A DNA stretch of 64,000 bases from Eremophila alpestris peregrina (lineage: Eukaryota; Chordata; Aves; Passeriformes; Alaudidae): contig WMCF01000006.1 in NCBI GenBank assembly GCA_009792885.1, positions 5,783,769 through 5,847,768 on the forward strand, given 5' to 3'. A model generated the notes under the pieces. That model saw only the letters and a program-made list of their open reading frames with translations. It did no database searches and had not been told where the DNA came from. Positions 37,921 to 52,894 of this stretch are shown here, in pieces. The position numbers and the translations under genes were made by a program. How positions within the stretch are numbered: position 1 is the stretch's first letter; each line of letters opens with the position of its first letter.

Positions 37921-39504
37921 CAGTTCTTATTAGCATTATCTTCATTTTTATTATTTAGAAACAATAAAAACCTCTGGGACTTTTAATTGGTATGGAAATC
38001 TGACATTCTTTATTTTTTCCCTTAAGAATTCCAGAGGATTAGGCTGGGATTTTTTTTTCTGTGAATTAGTTATATGTTTCTTTTTAGAAACTATGTTTAT
38101 TTGCCTCATAATTTTTTTCCTTCAATTCTTATTGTCTAATTCTTTCTCGTCACTTAGGCACTTTGATTTCAGAACACCAAGCAAATTCAAAAACTCTTTT
38201 ATGATTCTAAACTTTCTGTGACTAATATAGGCATCTTAGATAAGGTTGTGCTTTTATTTTAGAAGCCTTTCCGGGATGAAAAATCCTCACAAAATACTTC
38301 AATTTCCTTTACAATCCTTTTGACAGAACTTTTGAAGGTAGTCTGGGCTATAAAAGATCAAAATTTAAGAATTCTTTGGCTGTGTCTGACCCTGGCTGCA
38401 GAGTCTATTTTGAAACAAGTTCTAACAAGAAAAGTACTTCTGAGTTCTCTTTTATTTTCTTTTTCCTGGAGGTGTTGGTTAAGGCAGTTTTGTCTCTTCA
38501 TGTCCCCACAGCTCTTTTTCATCTTTCTTTTTTTATGAGCAATTCAGGTGGTTAAAACAATTATAAAAATATAGATGGATACAAATAGATGTATGACAAA
38601 TGCAGATAAGCATGAGTCTTTGGTTCTTAACCTGTGAAGAGTTCAGAAATAAATTCCCAAATTCCAAGTGTACTCTGATCATTGCTATCACTAATTATCT
38701 TTCTCAATTAAGAAATCAAATGTATTATCCCACTAAAACTAATTCAAATCTCATTCTTCCAAACCTGTATAGGTTTGGATAGTCTGCAGCACAGCAGAGA
38801 ATTTCAGCACATAAACTCAAAATAACTCAAATGGCCCAAGATACAATGATGAGATAATCTTGATTTAGAATCAAGCATAAGAGTATTTACAAGTTTCTAA
38901 ACTCTTGAGAACTATGGAATTATCAGCACAAGTTACTTTATTTCACCTCTTGTCACACTAAAACTGTGTGGATAGACACTCAGTTGTAACACCCTACACT
39001 ATTCCAGCTTAATGGAATTAGTGGAGTTCCTGATTTACTGTCAGAGAGAAAAAAAATCCAAATAATTGTGTAACCTGTCAGAGGAGAGTGGCTTCTTCAG
39101 GACATCACTGGCCTGATGTCTCTTCAGAACTCTTCAGGCACTTTATCATCCATAACATCTTGCATTTAGGTATTTCCTCTCAAATTATAGAATAGTTCCC
39201 ACTCAATCTCTGTAAACAATGCAAAGGAATTGAAGTAAAACTAGTTTCTGTATGTTGCTAGGTTCCTTCCTGAAAAAAATCTACATCAGGAATGACTTGT
39301 TTTTTGTTTGTCAGTGTATTATTTGCACCTTTATTTTACATTTCCCCATGCCATATTACTTATTAAAATTCCTTTTCTAGTGCAGGGTCAAGGAAATTTT
39401 AAAAAATGAGAAGTAATGCAACATGTGACCTATTTATTTCAGGAAAATGGTGTTTTGCTGATATGCTCAGGCCCAAAATTATTGCTACTTTCTTACACCA
39501 AGGT
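37921..39504. other. Unique intron sequence
   Basis: T-rich and A-rich sequence right of the LTR. Nothing recognised. Confidence 0.6.
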
Positions 39505-39580
39505 TCATAGAATCATAGAATTGTTGAATGGTTGAGGTTGGAAGAGACCTTAAAGATATCTAGCCCCAACCCCCTGCCAA
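39505..39580 (-). repeat. CR1 LINE 3' tail fragment (sense on - strand)
   Basis: Antisense octamers TCATAGAATCATAGAATTG, then GGTTGAGGTTGGAAGAGACC and CCCCAACCCCCTGCCAATG. The match to CR1 stops after about 76 bp, a severe 5' truncation. Confidence 0.95.
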
Positions 39581-40579
39581 TGTGCTGAGACAGGTTCTGC
39601 CTTTCTCTCCATCTTTGCCATGTCGACCTAATTTTACTTCATATGCCATGACTCGATGGACTAAATTACAGTTCACTCCTGGCCACCTCTGACATGTCTG
39701 TCTCAGAGGATGAAGTGGCTGTGTCTCCAATAAGCAGTCACCCCTCAAGGCTGGGTACCAGGCAGTCCACATGCCAAGGGCTCTACCAGCCATCTGCAGC
39801 ACATGAACAGCACATGCTGTTCTACCCCTACCACATACTGCCATCATTTCCAACACAGCATTCTTTCAAGATGAACTTTTTTTTTAATTATTTAGCCAAC
39901 AGTATTTCCTTCCTGCCTTTCCTGTCCCTACAACAGCCTCAAGGAAACCAAAACTATGGCAACACAACAAACAAAATACATTGCTGAATTTTTGTCCCAC
40001 TGCCCTGGAGAAGCTGTTTTTCTTATGAATATGTATTCATGGCTGGGCAAGTGTCAGCAAACACTGTCGTAAGCTTTGTGTCACTGCCCACTCACAAACC
40101 ACAGGAGCACCTCGGCGTCAGTGGTGTCTCCTTGCACAGCATATTCAGAAGGAATGGCTGCACTGCTCTCTCCAACAACTGGTTTTCACAGTGTTTGTTC
40201 ATGTCTTTGAGACCACCATGGTCTATTGTATTTGTGCTGTGTAGGCTGTTCATAAGTTTCCCAGGATATTGCAGAGGACAAAGGCATTCATGGACTGATA
40301 GCATGATAGTAAGAGACTTCTATCTCTGGAGAAGGATGCTAAACAAAAACTTTGTGGTGGAATGTCACAGTTATCTGTGACAAACCAGCAGCCATGAGGC
40401 TGTGATTGCACAAACCTCCGTTGTGTTCACCTCCCTGGGAAGCCTGTTCAGCTCCTCTCTCCTTCCAGTCAGGATAGGAATTGATGTATTAGTAAGTTAC
40501 TTAGAAGTTATTCTGAGCTACTTCTCTTTCAGTCTCAGCAGTATTTCTTTCTACTACATTGAAACCACCAAAATGTTCT
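39581..40579. other. Unassigned 1-kb block between two outward-facing CR1 tails
   Basis: Less AT-rich than the surrounding intron, with several chance frames on both strands (such as 39694-39987 and 40039-40380). A phrase near 40425 (CACCTCCCTGGGAAGCCTGT) resembles antisense CR1, but the surroundings do not align by eye. No family identified. Confidence 0.5.
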
Positions 40580-40685
40580 TGTGGCACTTGGGGATGTGCT
40601 TTAGTTGTGGACTTGGCTGTGCTGGGTTAATGGTTGGACTCAATGAGCTTAGAGGTCTTTTTTCAGCCCAAGGGTTCTATTTCCA
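40580..40685 (+). repeat. CR1 LINE 3' end fragment (sense on + strand)
   Basis: GTGGCACTTGGGGATGTGCT, GTGCTGGGTTAATGGTTGGA and CTCAATGAGCTTAGAGGTCT match the CR1 3' UTR of a different subfamily from the 4580 copy. The tail is reduced to GGTTCTATTTCC. Confidence 0.92.
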
Positions 40686-43600
40686 AGCTTAATGGTCTAA
40701 CCAGCAAATTGCTTAGTCACGTCCATTCACATTTCCAAGTAATGATTTGATGCAGAGAGGATTTTATTAAAAAATAACATGAGCTGATACCTACAGGAAA
40801 AGGAATGCCAAAAAGAGATCTGATGATGAATATTTGCTTCATTTTATTAAGTAGTAAAAACAAATATTCATGCCAGGATTTTGAATACAACAGGAACTAA
40901 GAATCATCATCTAATAAAACCTTGGCATCCTTTGTTGAGGCACTCAGAGTTCCGGCTGATACTGACAAATGAAAATAAGTGAATATATTCTTAAGATATA
41001 TTTATTAATTTATTAAGAATAAGCAGGACAATCTTTAATGCTGAATTTTAACAAAAGGAAATAAATAAAAGTACAGAAACCATACAGTATATCTTATTTT
41101 AAGCAACACAGATTAAAAAGTTATAAAATAAAATACTCAGCGTACACAGGCCATTTTTATTTAATTATTACAGCATAGCAATCAAATAAAACTATTTTAA
41201 ATAGCTAGGTTTCATATTGTCAGACAGTTTTGCTGAAAGAGTTATCTGGTAAAAAAATCACAACAGCTTTGTTTCAAATTGATTTGGGTTAAATGAACTA
41301 GAAAAAACATTTCAATAGATTTTGAAATGAAAATTAATTAAAATTGACATGTAGGTTCTTTCCACTAAACTTTTAAATGTCTTTCAACGTAGAGAATTGA
41401 GAAGATTTTTTTTTCTTCTTATTGCTTCCTTTCCTTTGCTCCTTTTAAAGCCTCTGATATTTTCAATATTGAACTATACACTGCATTTTTGAAAAGTTCT
41501 TGTAAACTTTCTTTGAAAAGGTCAGGTATGTCCATTGATTGTTAGGTACTTCTGAAGTCTTCAAGTGATTTAGCAATAGTTTATGCCACAAAAGATTTTT
41601 AAACAAAATAAGCAAAATACTCTTTTAAAAAGTTCTCTTTTTCTCTCCTTGGCATAATTCTATTTAAAACAGAGCTTCTGCAAGTCTATTATCACAAAAT
41701 TTAAATGACATCACTCTGTTGAGAAAAGCTGCTATTGAGACTTGCTGTTATAACCAAAAGCTTTCCTGGCAATTATATGATTTTGTACTTCAAACTCAAT
41801 TAGGCACTCTAACCTACTAATATTAACTCTTTTCAGAGTAACTTCTCACTTCACCTTTTATCATGGTTCTCCTAGTTATGGGAACAAGTCTAGGCCCTTA
41901 ATCAACATTTTTTTAAGCCAGGGTAACAGAAGAAAAGTCTCAGTTTTCTACTGACACTTTTGATTCAAGAAAGTACTTTCAGATGTTCAACGTGGCTCAA
42001 TGATCTGCTTTGTCATAGATCCCATCTTGACTCTAATATTTCCTCCTAATTTTTTTAATATTTTCTTAGTTGAAAACCGTTGCTTGGCAACATGGATATG
42101 GATTCAACACTTTCCATTTTTCCTAGCTTTGAATGATTACTTGTTTATTTGTTTGTTTGTTCAACAAAGAGATCTGTTTCTTCAGTATTTGTAATGTTAC
42201 AAAGATGTCCCCATAAAATTTGTTGAAATATCTAGAGTATTGTAAGCACTGAAGTAAAAGGAGGGAACTAAATTATGGAACTAAAAGTTCAAGATATGTA
42301 AAACAAAGTTTTGATGTAGAGGCTTTGTAGTTCTCTGTTCATGTTGACCAAGGCCAAGCAAATGTCTTGAAAATGTTCTCTCCACATATAAAATTTAAAA
42401 TCAATTTTCTGGTGGAATATTTGTGTTAGGATTTGGCTCAAATACAGTCTAAGAAGAAAATTAATTAAGCTACTCCCAGCAATAAGTAGTGTTTGTGCTG
42501 CCCATGAAGCTCATGGTAAACAGTTGAAATCATCAAGAGACTTGCCCTTGAGAAAGAATTCTGAATGAAAGTGTTTTAAATGTAAATGTGTAGATAAGAT
42601 TTTAAACTAGGGATATAGCCCTACAATGATTGTGCCATTTACAGCGGAATAAATAGAAAATGTGTTATGTATGTGAGCCATTTTAGTTGTAGACGTACTT
42701 TGCTATTTCAGCTGGATTTTCACTTACAGTGCTGTCATAAGGAAAGGCCTTGCTCTGCATGAACTGATAAATCATGGTAGATTAGTCTCTATCAATGTAA
42801 GTTATCATTGGTTTAGGACATGGATACACTAAGGAAAGCAATAAAAATTTGCTGATAGAATCATATCACTTTGCCCTGTGTCTTTCATGCCACTTTGAAA
42901 TATTAACAAGGTACATGTCAAATGTAAATTTTCAAATGGCAATTTTTTTCAAATTTTCAGATTTTTAAAATCTGTGACATATAATTGCAAGACAGACAAG
43001 CATGTACTTCATGAAGTTACAGTTTATTTTACAAAAAAGAATCAGGTATTGATTTTGCATCACTATTTCCTAAATTTATGTCATCCATGTGATGTATGTA
43101 ACTTAATTCTGGAATGTATTTTGCAATGCAATTTTTGAAAAAACTTGTCAAATAACAACCTATTGTGTTATTGTAGTACAGAACAGATTTTTAAGCTTCT
43201 TTAGATAACCCAAACACATTAATGGTTTTTTTCTGCAGGCCATTAACAGTCCTCTATTTTCAAAGCCTTGTTTTAATAGATTTAAAGCCAACCCTCCCCT
43301 TCTGCCAAACCAGGTCTCTATATTTGCAGATGAGCAGTTTTAGTGATAGATTGTGTTCTCAGAGACAGACATGGAGGTGCTGACAAACTTCACTTGCAGG
43401 ATCCACTGGTGGTAGCCACAGCCACATTTCTGAAACCAAAAGCCTGATTATGATGTCTTAAGGGCTTTGCATGAGTGTAAGCATTGTTTTCTGTAATCTC
43501 AATAAAAATAGGTTAAAAGTATATCCTAATCCTTTCTTTGCAGACTTATAGTTAAATACAGATAGTGTTAAATGACAAATTTTTACTTGAAGTGTGATCA

Positions 43601-44530
43601 CATTTTTGTGCTCTTCCTCTCAGTATATTCTGGATGGCATTTGTTTTCAAATTTACACTTTGACTACTTGTATTTTTAAGCAAATTTCTAATGAAGAAGA
43701 CAATTACTTAGCATATAGATCACCCATGGGCCTCATTCTGTTTTTGTCAAGGCAAATCTTTGTCAACTCACATTAACGAAGGAGCCATAAAAGTGCTGTT
43801 CAGTGAAAATCAGGTCCACTTGAACAGAGAAACTAGGCAAAATTTAATGGTCCTGATCTAATGGGCTTCATATCTGTGAGTTTCTCACCTTATTTTGAAA
43901 ATGTTCCTCCTCCACATGGGTTAGCACAGTGTAAAGAAATCTCAGCAATATTTATGCTGAATTATTTTTTTAATGACACACCAAAACACCAGGAGGTGGT
44001 AAAGAAGCCAGTGGCTGTGAACTTTTAAGGTTTCCTGTACTTGTTTGGAAAGTGGTATTGTAAATAGGTGTTATGATTTACAGTCTTACCTTCACCCAAA
44101 ATGAGATGATCCTAAAGACCACTTCAAATCAGACTTCTATTACTTCATGTTGCTGACATAAATCCTCACCCTTTCAAATGGTAGAACATGTGAGCTGCTG
44201 TTTGCTAAACTTACTCAAATTCTTCTTCTGTGCCTTGACTGCATTTAAAATTTTTTTTACTGAATGCCATTAGGAGGGGATTGCTGGGTTTCATGAGCTT
44301 TGGTTTGAGCATGGTAAAGCAAGTTCTATCATGTCTGTGTGGCTGGCAACACAGAAATCAATCCCTCACTGTGGGAGTTAGATATACCTACTTAAAATGT
44401 CTGACTCCAAACTCTGGGTAACTCAAGTAACTAATATAAAATTAGTTGACTGCATAGATATGCATTCGTTTTTCAAAATTTTGGTTCTAAATCTGTAGAA
44501 ATGAGAAATACAAACTGCTTTGGCAAAAGA
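40686..44530. other. Unique AT-rich intron sequence
   Basis: Among the most AT-rich parts of the window (for example 40980-41350). No repeat family, exon or RNA gene recognised. Confidence 0.6.
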
Positions 44531-44602
44531 AATCATAAAATCATACAATGGCTTGGGTTGGAAAGGACACCTTCCATTAGACCAGGTTCTTCAAAGAGAC
44601 CC
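44531..44602 (-). repeat. CR1 LINE 3' tail fragment (sense on - strand)
   Basis: ATCATAAAATCATACAATGG, then CTTGGGTTGGAAAGGACACC and TAGACCAGGTTCTTCAAAGA. About 72 bp with an internal deletion of the segment that normally lies between the last two blocks. Confidence 0.9.
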
Positions 44603-47600
44603 AATTACTTAAAAAAATATGACAATTGAAGCCACTCTGATTACTTTGTGCTTCCAGGATGTAAATATATTCCCATGTCAGCTTGCTCTGATTCTTGTAA
44701 AAGATTTGGGATTTGCTGCAGTGACAAATCCTTTCATCCAGAATTCTCAAACTTTTTGATGTACATATTGTACATCACAGCTCTGACGTGTCAGCCTGTT
44801 TAATATCACACACTCTTTTCTAGAAGAAGGTGGCTTGGAATGCTGTAGAGCAAGAGACAGTCAGACTGCAAGGTCATTGACAGGTTTTCTTCCTCTGAAG
44901 CCAATGACTCTCTAGTGATGTTCTTTTTCTTACAGTCATGAGTCTTCCTCAAGCAGCTGACTAAAAGAACGTCATGTTTATAGCCCATGATGCCTGAATT
45001 ATTCTGACTTGAGCTTTAGGAGATGGAGGGTGAAAAAAGCTGCTCTGTAATTCAATTCTCTGTATATCCATGGATAATACCAATATGAGTGGATGGGATG
45101 AGATAGTCATCACACAGTATATTGTCTGAGGGCAGGCTCTGAATTAATTAGAGGTCTTGATCTGAGCAAGAGGCTGTCCTGACTGATGTCAGTGGCAAAG
45201 CTTCAGCTGATTTCAGCAGGAGGAGAATTTCAATATACTTGCACTCTTTGTGCCATTATTCTAGGTCTAGCTTGGTTTCCTTTGTCATATTTGGCTCCAT
45301 TTGCTGAACAGGATATAAAAAAAAAATATTGAAATTACTGACTCCCTGGGGGACTGTGAATATTAATTTATTTGTGGTTTTGATTATATAACCATGTGCT
45401 AATTATTGCGTTTATGAGCTTGAAATTACTTATTCTTTCTCTGAAAAAATCCTACATAACATCTGTCATTTTCAAACATTTGCACATGCAGAATTTGCTA
45501 TGCATTGCTGAACTAGGAGTTTTATATTAGCCCCTCTAGATTTACTAGAGAATACACCAAAGTCTGGAGTTTCCAAGGCTTTTTACAAAGTAATATTATG
45601 CTTGCTTCTGTACTATTAGACCAGTGGAAACTTTCTAGGTAAGCATGATTTTAAAAAAGGTCCTAAAATACAAATAATACTGTTAACATGCAATTCTTAT
45701 CTTTCTGTTCCTTGTTCGAACGTTCATCCTAAAGTTTCTTATTATTCATAAACAAATTCTCTCCAAAATAACAAGGTTTCGTGTTAACATATGCACTGCT
45801 TTTAAGAGTAACGACTAAAGTATGAAATGTACTTATGCTTCTTTAAATTTTATTTTGTGTTGTCCAACTTTTAAACTAATTTTGTTAAATGTTTACTTCT
45901 CTATAAAATACCTAGATATGTTCATTTATACTGATTTAGTCAGACTGTTCCTTGTTTATACATTAAGTATATTATTCATTACTATAAAAGTGTTATTCTA
46001 CAACAACAATAAGAGGTAACATCTAGAGTGTTGTTTGGAATTATACTTCATAGCATAGTTTACTAACTTCACAAATACATGTTAAAAGCACTTGATAGCT
46101 GGTGTACAGACATGAGAGATTACTGCATGCTATTTTTTTCAGGCTGAAAATCCTGTAAATATAATACTCATAGGAAAAAAAATATATGTAAGCATATATA
46201 AATCATACTATTATATGTGTATATTTTCTGTCAAATAAGTAAATGGCTTCACATAAGCCATATACTTTGCCCATTTCTGAAATATTTTTAAAGTAGTAAG
46301 GCTACCACAGTTTTATTTTCATTCATATGACTATGTTTGAGTTTATCCTAAAGATTGTTGTTGTATGTCCCTAAAAGTGGTGTCTGGATGTCTAACGGGG
46401 AATCATTCCATCACTGGCAGCCTCAGTAAATCACTATCATAAGATAACTCTGATTCAGAATAGGTTCTTTTTCTCCTGGTGAACTTGATATAATGAAAAA
46501 TCCTGTGAATCAATGCAAGCAATCATGAGTAGAAATGCAGCACTGGTTTATATCTCTGAGCTGCTGTAGAACAAACTGAGGATCTTTCTGCATTTAGGCC
46601 CATCCCAGAGATGTTTCCATTCCAGGGCCGTGGGATATACAGAAAATAGCTTTGTGACAGCATTTCAAGACAGTAGGTATTCACTCATAATTTCTGCCAA
46701 GCCCTGATTTCTGTTAATTACTTTTTTTGGTATTTGTTTATATACTCTCTGTAGATTACATAATATAGCAATGGACACTACTTTTTGGTGCCCTGAAGCT
46801 ATTCTGAAGTTTGGCACTCTGGAGGAGATAAAAAACAGTATTTTCACAGTAAAAATACATATGAAATTGAAATGGTTTACACACGAGGCATTCTTTTTCC
46901 TTTCCTGTTTTTCTGCTGTTGCTGACATTATATAACTGGTGGATTTTAGGCTGTCACTAGGAGAAGTTTACAGTTTGAAGAGCTTAGAGTGAATTATAAA
47001 TATGACTCAACAGCATTAATATTGTTGAAAAGAAAAGCTTCTGCCATATTTGGAAAATACACTTCAAGGATATGAAATAATCTTTTTACCTTGTAAAAAA
47101 ACAGTGATGGAAGCAGTCCTGATGTCTGATGGCCCATTCCCAAATACATTTTAGGTTTTCCTACAGGACACATCCCTTCATTTTGTTTTACTCTCTTTCG
47201 ACTATCCTTATCTAATGCAAAACCTGAAGAAAAATGCTTCCCACTCCTCTTTTCACAACATGTTGTCATGAAAAGCCTGTTTTCTCCTCCCTCCCTGTCC
47301 CTTATTAAAGGCTTATCAGTTTTTCCTGGTAGCTATAGCCAGGAGACTGCACACAGTGTGAGAACTGCCTGCTTGGAACACAGACAAGCATTAGCTTGGG
47401 ATGGGACATCCCTGTGTTTATACAGATCATAAGAAGACACTCCATCACTGCCCTCTCATCTTTAGCCCACGGAGCTCTCATTGTGATTCTCACTGACAGC
47501 AGCACCCAAATCACATCCATGACACTGTCACATTATCAGAGCATCCCAAGGTAGCACTGAGTCCATAGAGACAAGGACCAGATGGGGACTTCAGGAGGAA

Positions 47601-48398
47601 TGATGCCCTGAATGACAGCAAATTTAGAAATCAGCTTGTCAAAGAAAATTTGGATAAAACTGAGTTTATTAAGTCTAGATGAACATCAAAGCCTTTACAA
47701 ATAATTGATCTAGGGTGAATGTAGTAAAAAAGTAAGGGACTTAAATTGTAGCACAACTTAGCGTTTAATCCTAGGAAAACCAAGTTGTCTATCCATCCAA
47801 AATGCCTTTCGTCTTGGAAATATGTTAAATATTTTCCTTCTTCTCAGAAAAGAATTATTTGAGAATCAAGAGAGCATACTGCACAATTTGAGTATTCTTG
47901 GTGTTTTCAAGAGTTTTCAGGCAAATTTGCCTTCAGTTTAGGGGACACCTCATCTGACTTACATGTATAGATATAACTTCAGTTAAAATGATCAGCTTTG
48001 ACACCCAACAAACATAAAGAAATAAGAATCACACATTGGAAACTGTATTTTGTTGTACATCCCAATACAGTCAGGCTGAATTACTTTGCAGCTCTGAACT
48101 ACAGATGAACACAGCTGCAAAACTCTCTGTTTTCATGCAAATTAGATGTTGCTATAGGCTACCGATCCCTCAAGTTGCCATCACAACCTTTCTCAGCTTG
48201 ACGAAGTCTGGATACTCAGCAAGTAATTAGTACCAGTAATCCCCTGTGTAAGCTATCTGCCAAATTCACTGCATAGCTACTTCTAGATATCATCTTGTAG
48301 AAAACCGTTGGCCATACTGCTGGAAAATAATCAAGTATTTTCTTTCCTTTGAAATACACTTAAATTTATTAATCTTTATAATATGCATGGAAAGGAAG

Positions 48399-48415
48399 AA
48401 AAAAAAAAAAAAAAA
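48399..48415. repeat. Run of 17 A
   Basis: Homopolymer in a purine-rich patch (AAGGAAGA to its left and AGAGGA to its right). No retroposon body or target duplication found. Confidence 0.85.
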
Positions 48416-51400
48416 GAGGATCTTTTATCTCAAAAAGTCCAGGCAGACAAACAAGAATTCATTGCATGCACAGTTATTATAAAATGAACTCATCAAAATG
48501 CATCAGTTTACAGCTGCTCAGCAAAAGCAATGCCACCCTCCCCTCAGTATTAACCAAACAAATTTACCTTAGCAGGACCAGTAGTGCTTTGAGAAGAGCA
48601 TGAGGACCCCTTAATACTTTTAGAGCTTTTAAAATATATGGAAAAAACCTTGGAAGAGCAGAGAAATACAATGAAGTGAAAATTAAAGACAGCCACTTAG
48701 ACAAAAACTCCTACACAGGTGGAGAAATATATTTTCAAATGCTATCAGTGAGATTTTTGGCAGGAGAGTGATTAGATGTGGGCAGAACAACAGTTGCCAT
48801 CATTATTATGTGGCCTGCCTAAAAACAGATTTTTGCATAACAAAAAAGAGACCAGTCTACAGCCTAATGAATGCACTCATTAACTGTAATAATGTTAGCC
48901 ATAGCTTGAAAGGGGCTTCAGAGAAAAAGAAATCAGCTCAACTATTCCAATACCCTGCTGCATTTTCAGCATAGAAAATAAGTGGAACAGTTTGCAAAAG
49001 GGAGTCTATTTTTGTTGTACATGTGTCTCTTCGTATTTTGTCTAATCTTAGAAATTGAGGTTTAGAATGTGTGCTGAATTTTCCAGGTGGTTGTCACAGG
49101 AATCCTAAAGCTACGTTTGCCAGCTCACTGGTACCAACTCACAGGGGTTTTACTGATCATAATTTGTCCAGAGCCAAGAGCTGGAAACCTTCTTGATAGT
49201 ATAGTATAGTGAATCACTTAATGGACCAAACTGGTAGACACCTCGGCAGCTTTCTATGCTCTAAAGAACTAGTATAAAAAAGGCAGAGCACCAGGTAACA
49301 TGGGGAGGAGCTTCAGGAGCATCACCTCCAGCTGCTGATCTGGATGTCCACCAGATTGCAGTTGTAGCTTGTTTAGCATTACACCTCTCCCTGCTACGTT
49401 CTCCCACCCAGGACTGGCAGCAGCCTAGAGCAGACAACTCCACCATCCTAGTTAGTTATTTAGTTAGTTCATTCCCAAAAAATCTTTGTATCTTGATAGT
49501 ATGTTCTTAAGAATACCAGATGGGTCCTGATAATGTATACCTGATACTTTGATAACTTATCAATAACAATCTTTTTTTTTTAATGTGAATAGCTAACAAA
49601 AATATTTCCAATAGCCATAATAAAATCTTTGCAACTCACTGTTGCTTAATTTGTTAGTGCAATAAAATTAAAATGATTTGATTGTCAAATATTCATGAAA
49701 TAGTGAAGGTAAAGGTTACAGTAGTTTCAGTGTCAATTTGCACAGTTTACCTGTTGGTTCTGCCCCTCTTGTATTATACAACATATGCTCTTGCTAAATT
49801 TTGAAGCAGATTATAGTTATGGTCTTCAAATCACAGACTGTGTATTGTTTTCTATAATTTTATTCTCAGAACAGCAAAGTTCCAACTCTGTCAGGATAAT
49901 GAATGGGATGAAACAAAACCATACCAGGCATTGGCATTGTTCAGGAATACTTCAATCTGAAGTTTTCCTTGAAGCATACTGTGGTACTGAATGGAAAAAC
50001 AGTCAATTATAGTATTTATTTAATCTCTTCATCAGCACAGGATTTTTCACTTTGAAATATATTTAGTCCAGCTGTCCCTAAAAACCGGCAGAATTTCCCT
50101 ACTTCCTTGAAAGGCTTCTCAAGAATCTGAAAATATTCACTGAAATCAATATTATAAACTATAGCTGAGATTTAAGAAATGTCTTAAACAGTATAAAAGA
50201 CTTGTAATATTTAAAAATTAGATCTGTATCTATTTAGAGTGTAGGCATGTCAGTTTGTGCAAATCATTTTGTAGTTGTTAAAATATGATATCTCATTGTT
50301 GACCCATTGGTTTTGGAGTTTGATTTCCCATGACAAAGGTCATTTGGACTATGGAAGTCACAAGCCTTACTTATAGGGCCAATGTTATGCTATGGAAGTG
50401 ATGCTATGGATATTCAAAACTGAGAAAGTGGCCTTAAACTGCCAGACCTGCATTTACTTCAGACTTTAAATGACAGACCCAAAAGTCTAAAATGTCTTCA
50501 GACCCAAAATATCTAAATTAGGGATCATAGAATTTCCTTTCTGTTTTAAAACTGCAAAGGATTATCTTAATTACACTGAGATAGGGTTATTTGGGGATTA
50601 GATGTAAAAACATTCCTTTCACCCAACAAAAGAGAGATAAAACAGTTTCGTTTTTATTTAGAGTAATTTTGACCCAGTGCACACTCCTGCCTACCCTGAC
50701 TGCATCATTGGAATTAGCTGTGTACCTTACCTAACACATCATTTAGCCTAAATATATTTCTTTCTTGTTGCTTTTCATAGCAACTATAGAGAGAGAAAAA
50801 ATACAATAATGAAAAAATAACTAAGGTAAAACATTATAAGAAGCTGGGGAAGCCATGAAGGAGAGTTATTGTTTTTGACTTTCTTTGAATTTTTTGTCTA
50901 ACCTGCTGGGTTTTACAGAATATGATTCCCTGGCATATGTCAAATCTCAACAACTACTAATGCATAGTGGATGTCAAAAAGTCAGGTAGCCTCCTGTCAT
51001 TCCTTCACCATGGCAGGGACATTTATATCAGATGGATACTTGTCTGTCTTGCTCCCTGACACCCCTCAGAGTCTTCACTTAAAGCTGTTCTAGTTCCTAA
51101 ATCTCTTTACTGTGGAGAAACTTTCCTGGTGTCTGACTCATTCTCTTTTCAGTTTCAGTCCTGAATGTTTATCTCAATATGAGAAATATTTGTGATCTTT
51201 TTGCTCATGCTTTTGATGCACCTGAAGACAAATAACATGTCCCCCCTAGTATTGTGTTTGGTTCTTTAGGCTATAAATCTTCAGCTAATTCAACCAAGCC
51301 TGTTTTCTACATCATCTCACTTCTTGTTTCACTCTTCATCTCTGAAACTAACAATTAGACCTTTTTAATATTCATTCTCTCCTGTGTACCTACTCCATTT

Positions 51401-51820
51401 TCACCAGCTTTGGGATAATAGTTTAGCATTTGCTTTGCCACACTGTCCATCTGAGGCTTTGTTATCTCTACATCGTTGTTTGTACAACACACAATTTGAG
51501 TTGATTTTATATAATATTTCAAAACCCCTTTTGCTCAAGAAGCTAAGCTGAAACACTTATTTGAATGAGAAGCAGCTCTTTTGAATTAAGAAGCTCTCTT
51601 GCAAGAAAAGTTGAGAAGGAGGGTTATGTAATATGAAGTTGCCATTACCATCTTTTTAAGTAATTTAAAGGTATAAAATGGTATCTCTGTTGTAAATCTT
51701 CTTAGAGGGGATATCTAATAATAAAGTAATGCTGTCAATTTTATAGCACCCTGCTGAATCAGATCTGCAAAATTGCTCCTTTGAAAATAATAAAGAAATT
51801 AATTACAATAAAACAGGCTT

Positions 51821-51850
51821 TTTTCTATGAGACAGGTTTTCTATGAGACA
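51821..51850. repeat. 16-bp tandem duplication
   Basis: TTTTCTATGAGACAGG is followed by TTTTCTATGAGACA. Small slippage duplication. Confidence 0.9.
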
Positions 51851-52894
51851 ACTCATAAAGCTGGGATGCTGACAGCATGGCTTTAATTCTTTTAAATTCT
51901 ACCCGGTTTAAAAAAATAAATCCCACACTACAAAACCTATCACTTCCTGCATTCAAAAACTTGTCAGGTTTCATGAGGGTGGATGAAACTACTTAAAAAC
52001 TTGCCAAAGAACAAGGCAAATCTTTTAAAGGAAAGGTTAAATCAGTCATAAATTTAAAACACCTTCTGTGGCTTTTATCACAAAACAACTCACAATGGGT
52101 TTTAACTCTGTCCAGTAAACATTCCAGGTGGAAGTGTGGGGAGTTTGTCTTACTGAGCCCCTTGAGTGCAGTTGGGAATGCTAACACCTGTGTTAATCCC
52201 TAAGATGGAAGGTTAATTTTCCAAGTGCTATCTTCAAACTGGGCAGCAATGCTCATCTTTCTCCTTTTGTGGAACCATATTTTACTCTTCTGTGCTGAGT
52301 AAATCAGTGCATTTGAAATCTGAAGCTTATTTAACAGTTCCTTCATTTTGATTCCAGACATTGGATATTCTTTTTCCCTCTGGTGAAGTTGCTATTTACT
52401 GACATTGCAGCTGTGCTAAGAAGACATAGTCAAGAGTCCAGTCTGCTGAAATAGTGTCTTGTGCAGGAGTCACTCTCTGAGGGCTTTAGCTCTGTGTGAG
52501 GACAGCTGAGTGCACAGCATAAAGAATGTGCTGGGGACCAGGTGTCAGCATCAGGATTCCTGCCTGCTCTGCAGTACACAAGAAAAGTTTAAGACAGGCA
52601 GTCAGTGATCAAAATAGAACAACAGAGCCACACACATAAAGGTCACCTACATCACTTACAGCATGACTAACTTACAGAAGGGCTAGCTTTAAACAAATCA
52701 TGAAGTTTTAAAATAAGACAAGTTGAGCTTATTTTTTATCCCTCAATTATTCAATTTTTAGCATTTAAAGATGCTCTCTATAGTCAACATCTGTGACTTT
52801 TTAGAGGGGGAAAAATGCTAAACTGAGATTCTTCTCCAAGTCTCTGACTGTAAGACCTGGGGCTTTTGAAAAACTGAAATCTCATGTTCAAGAT

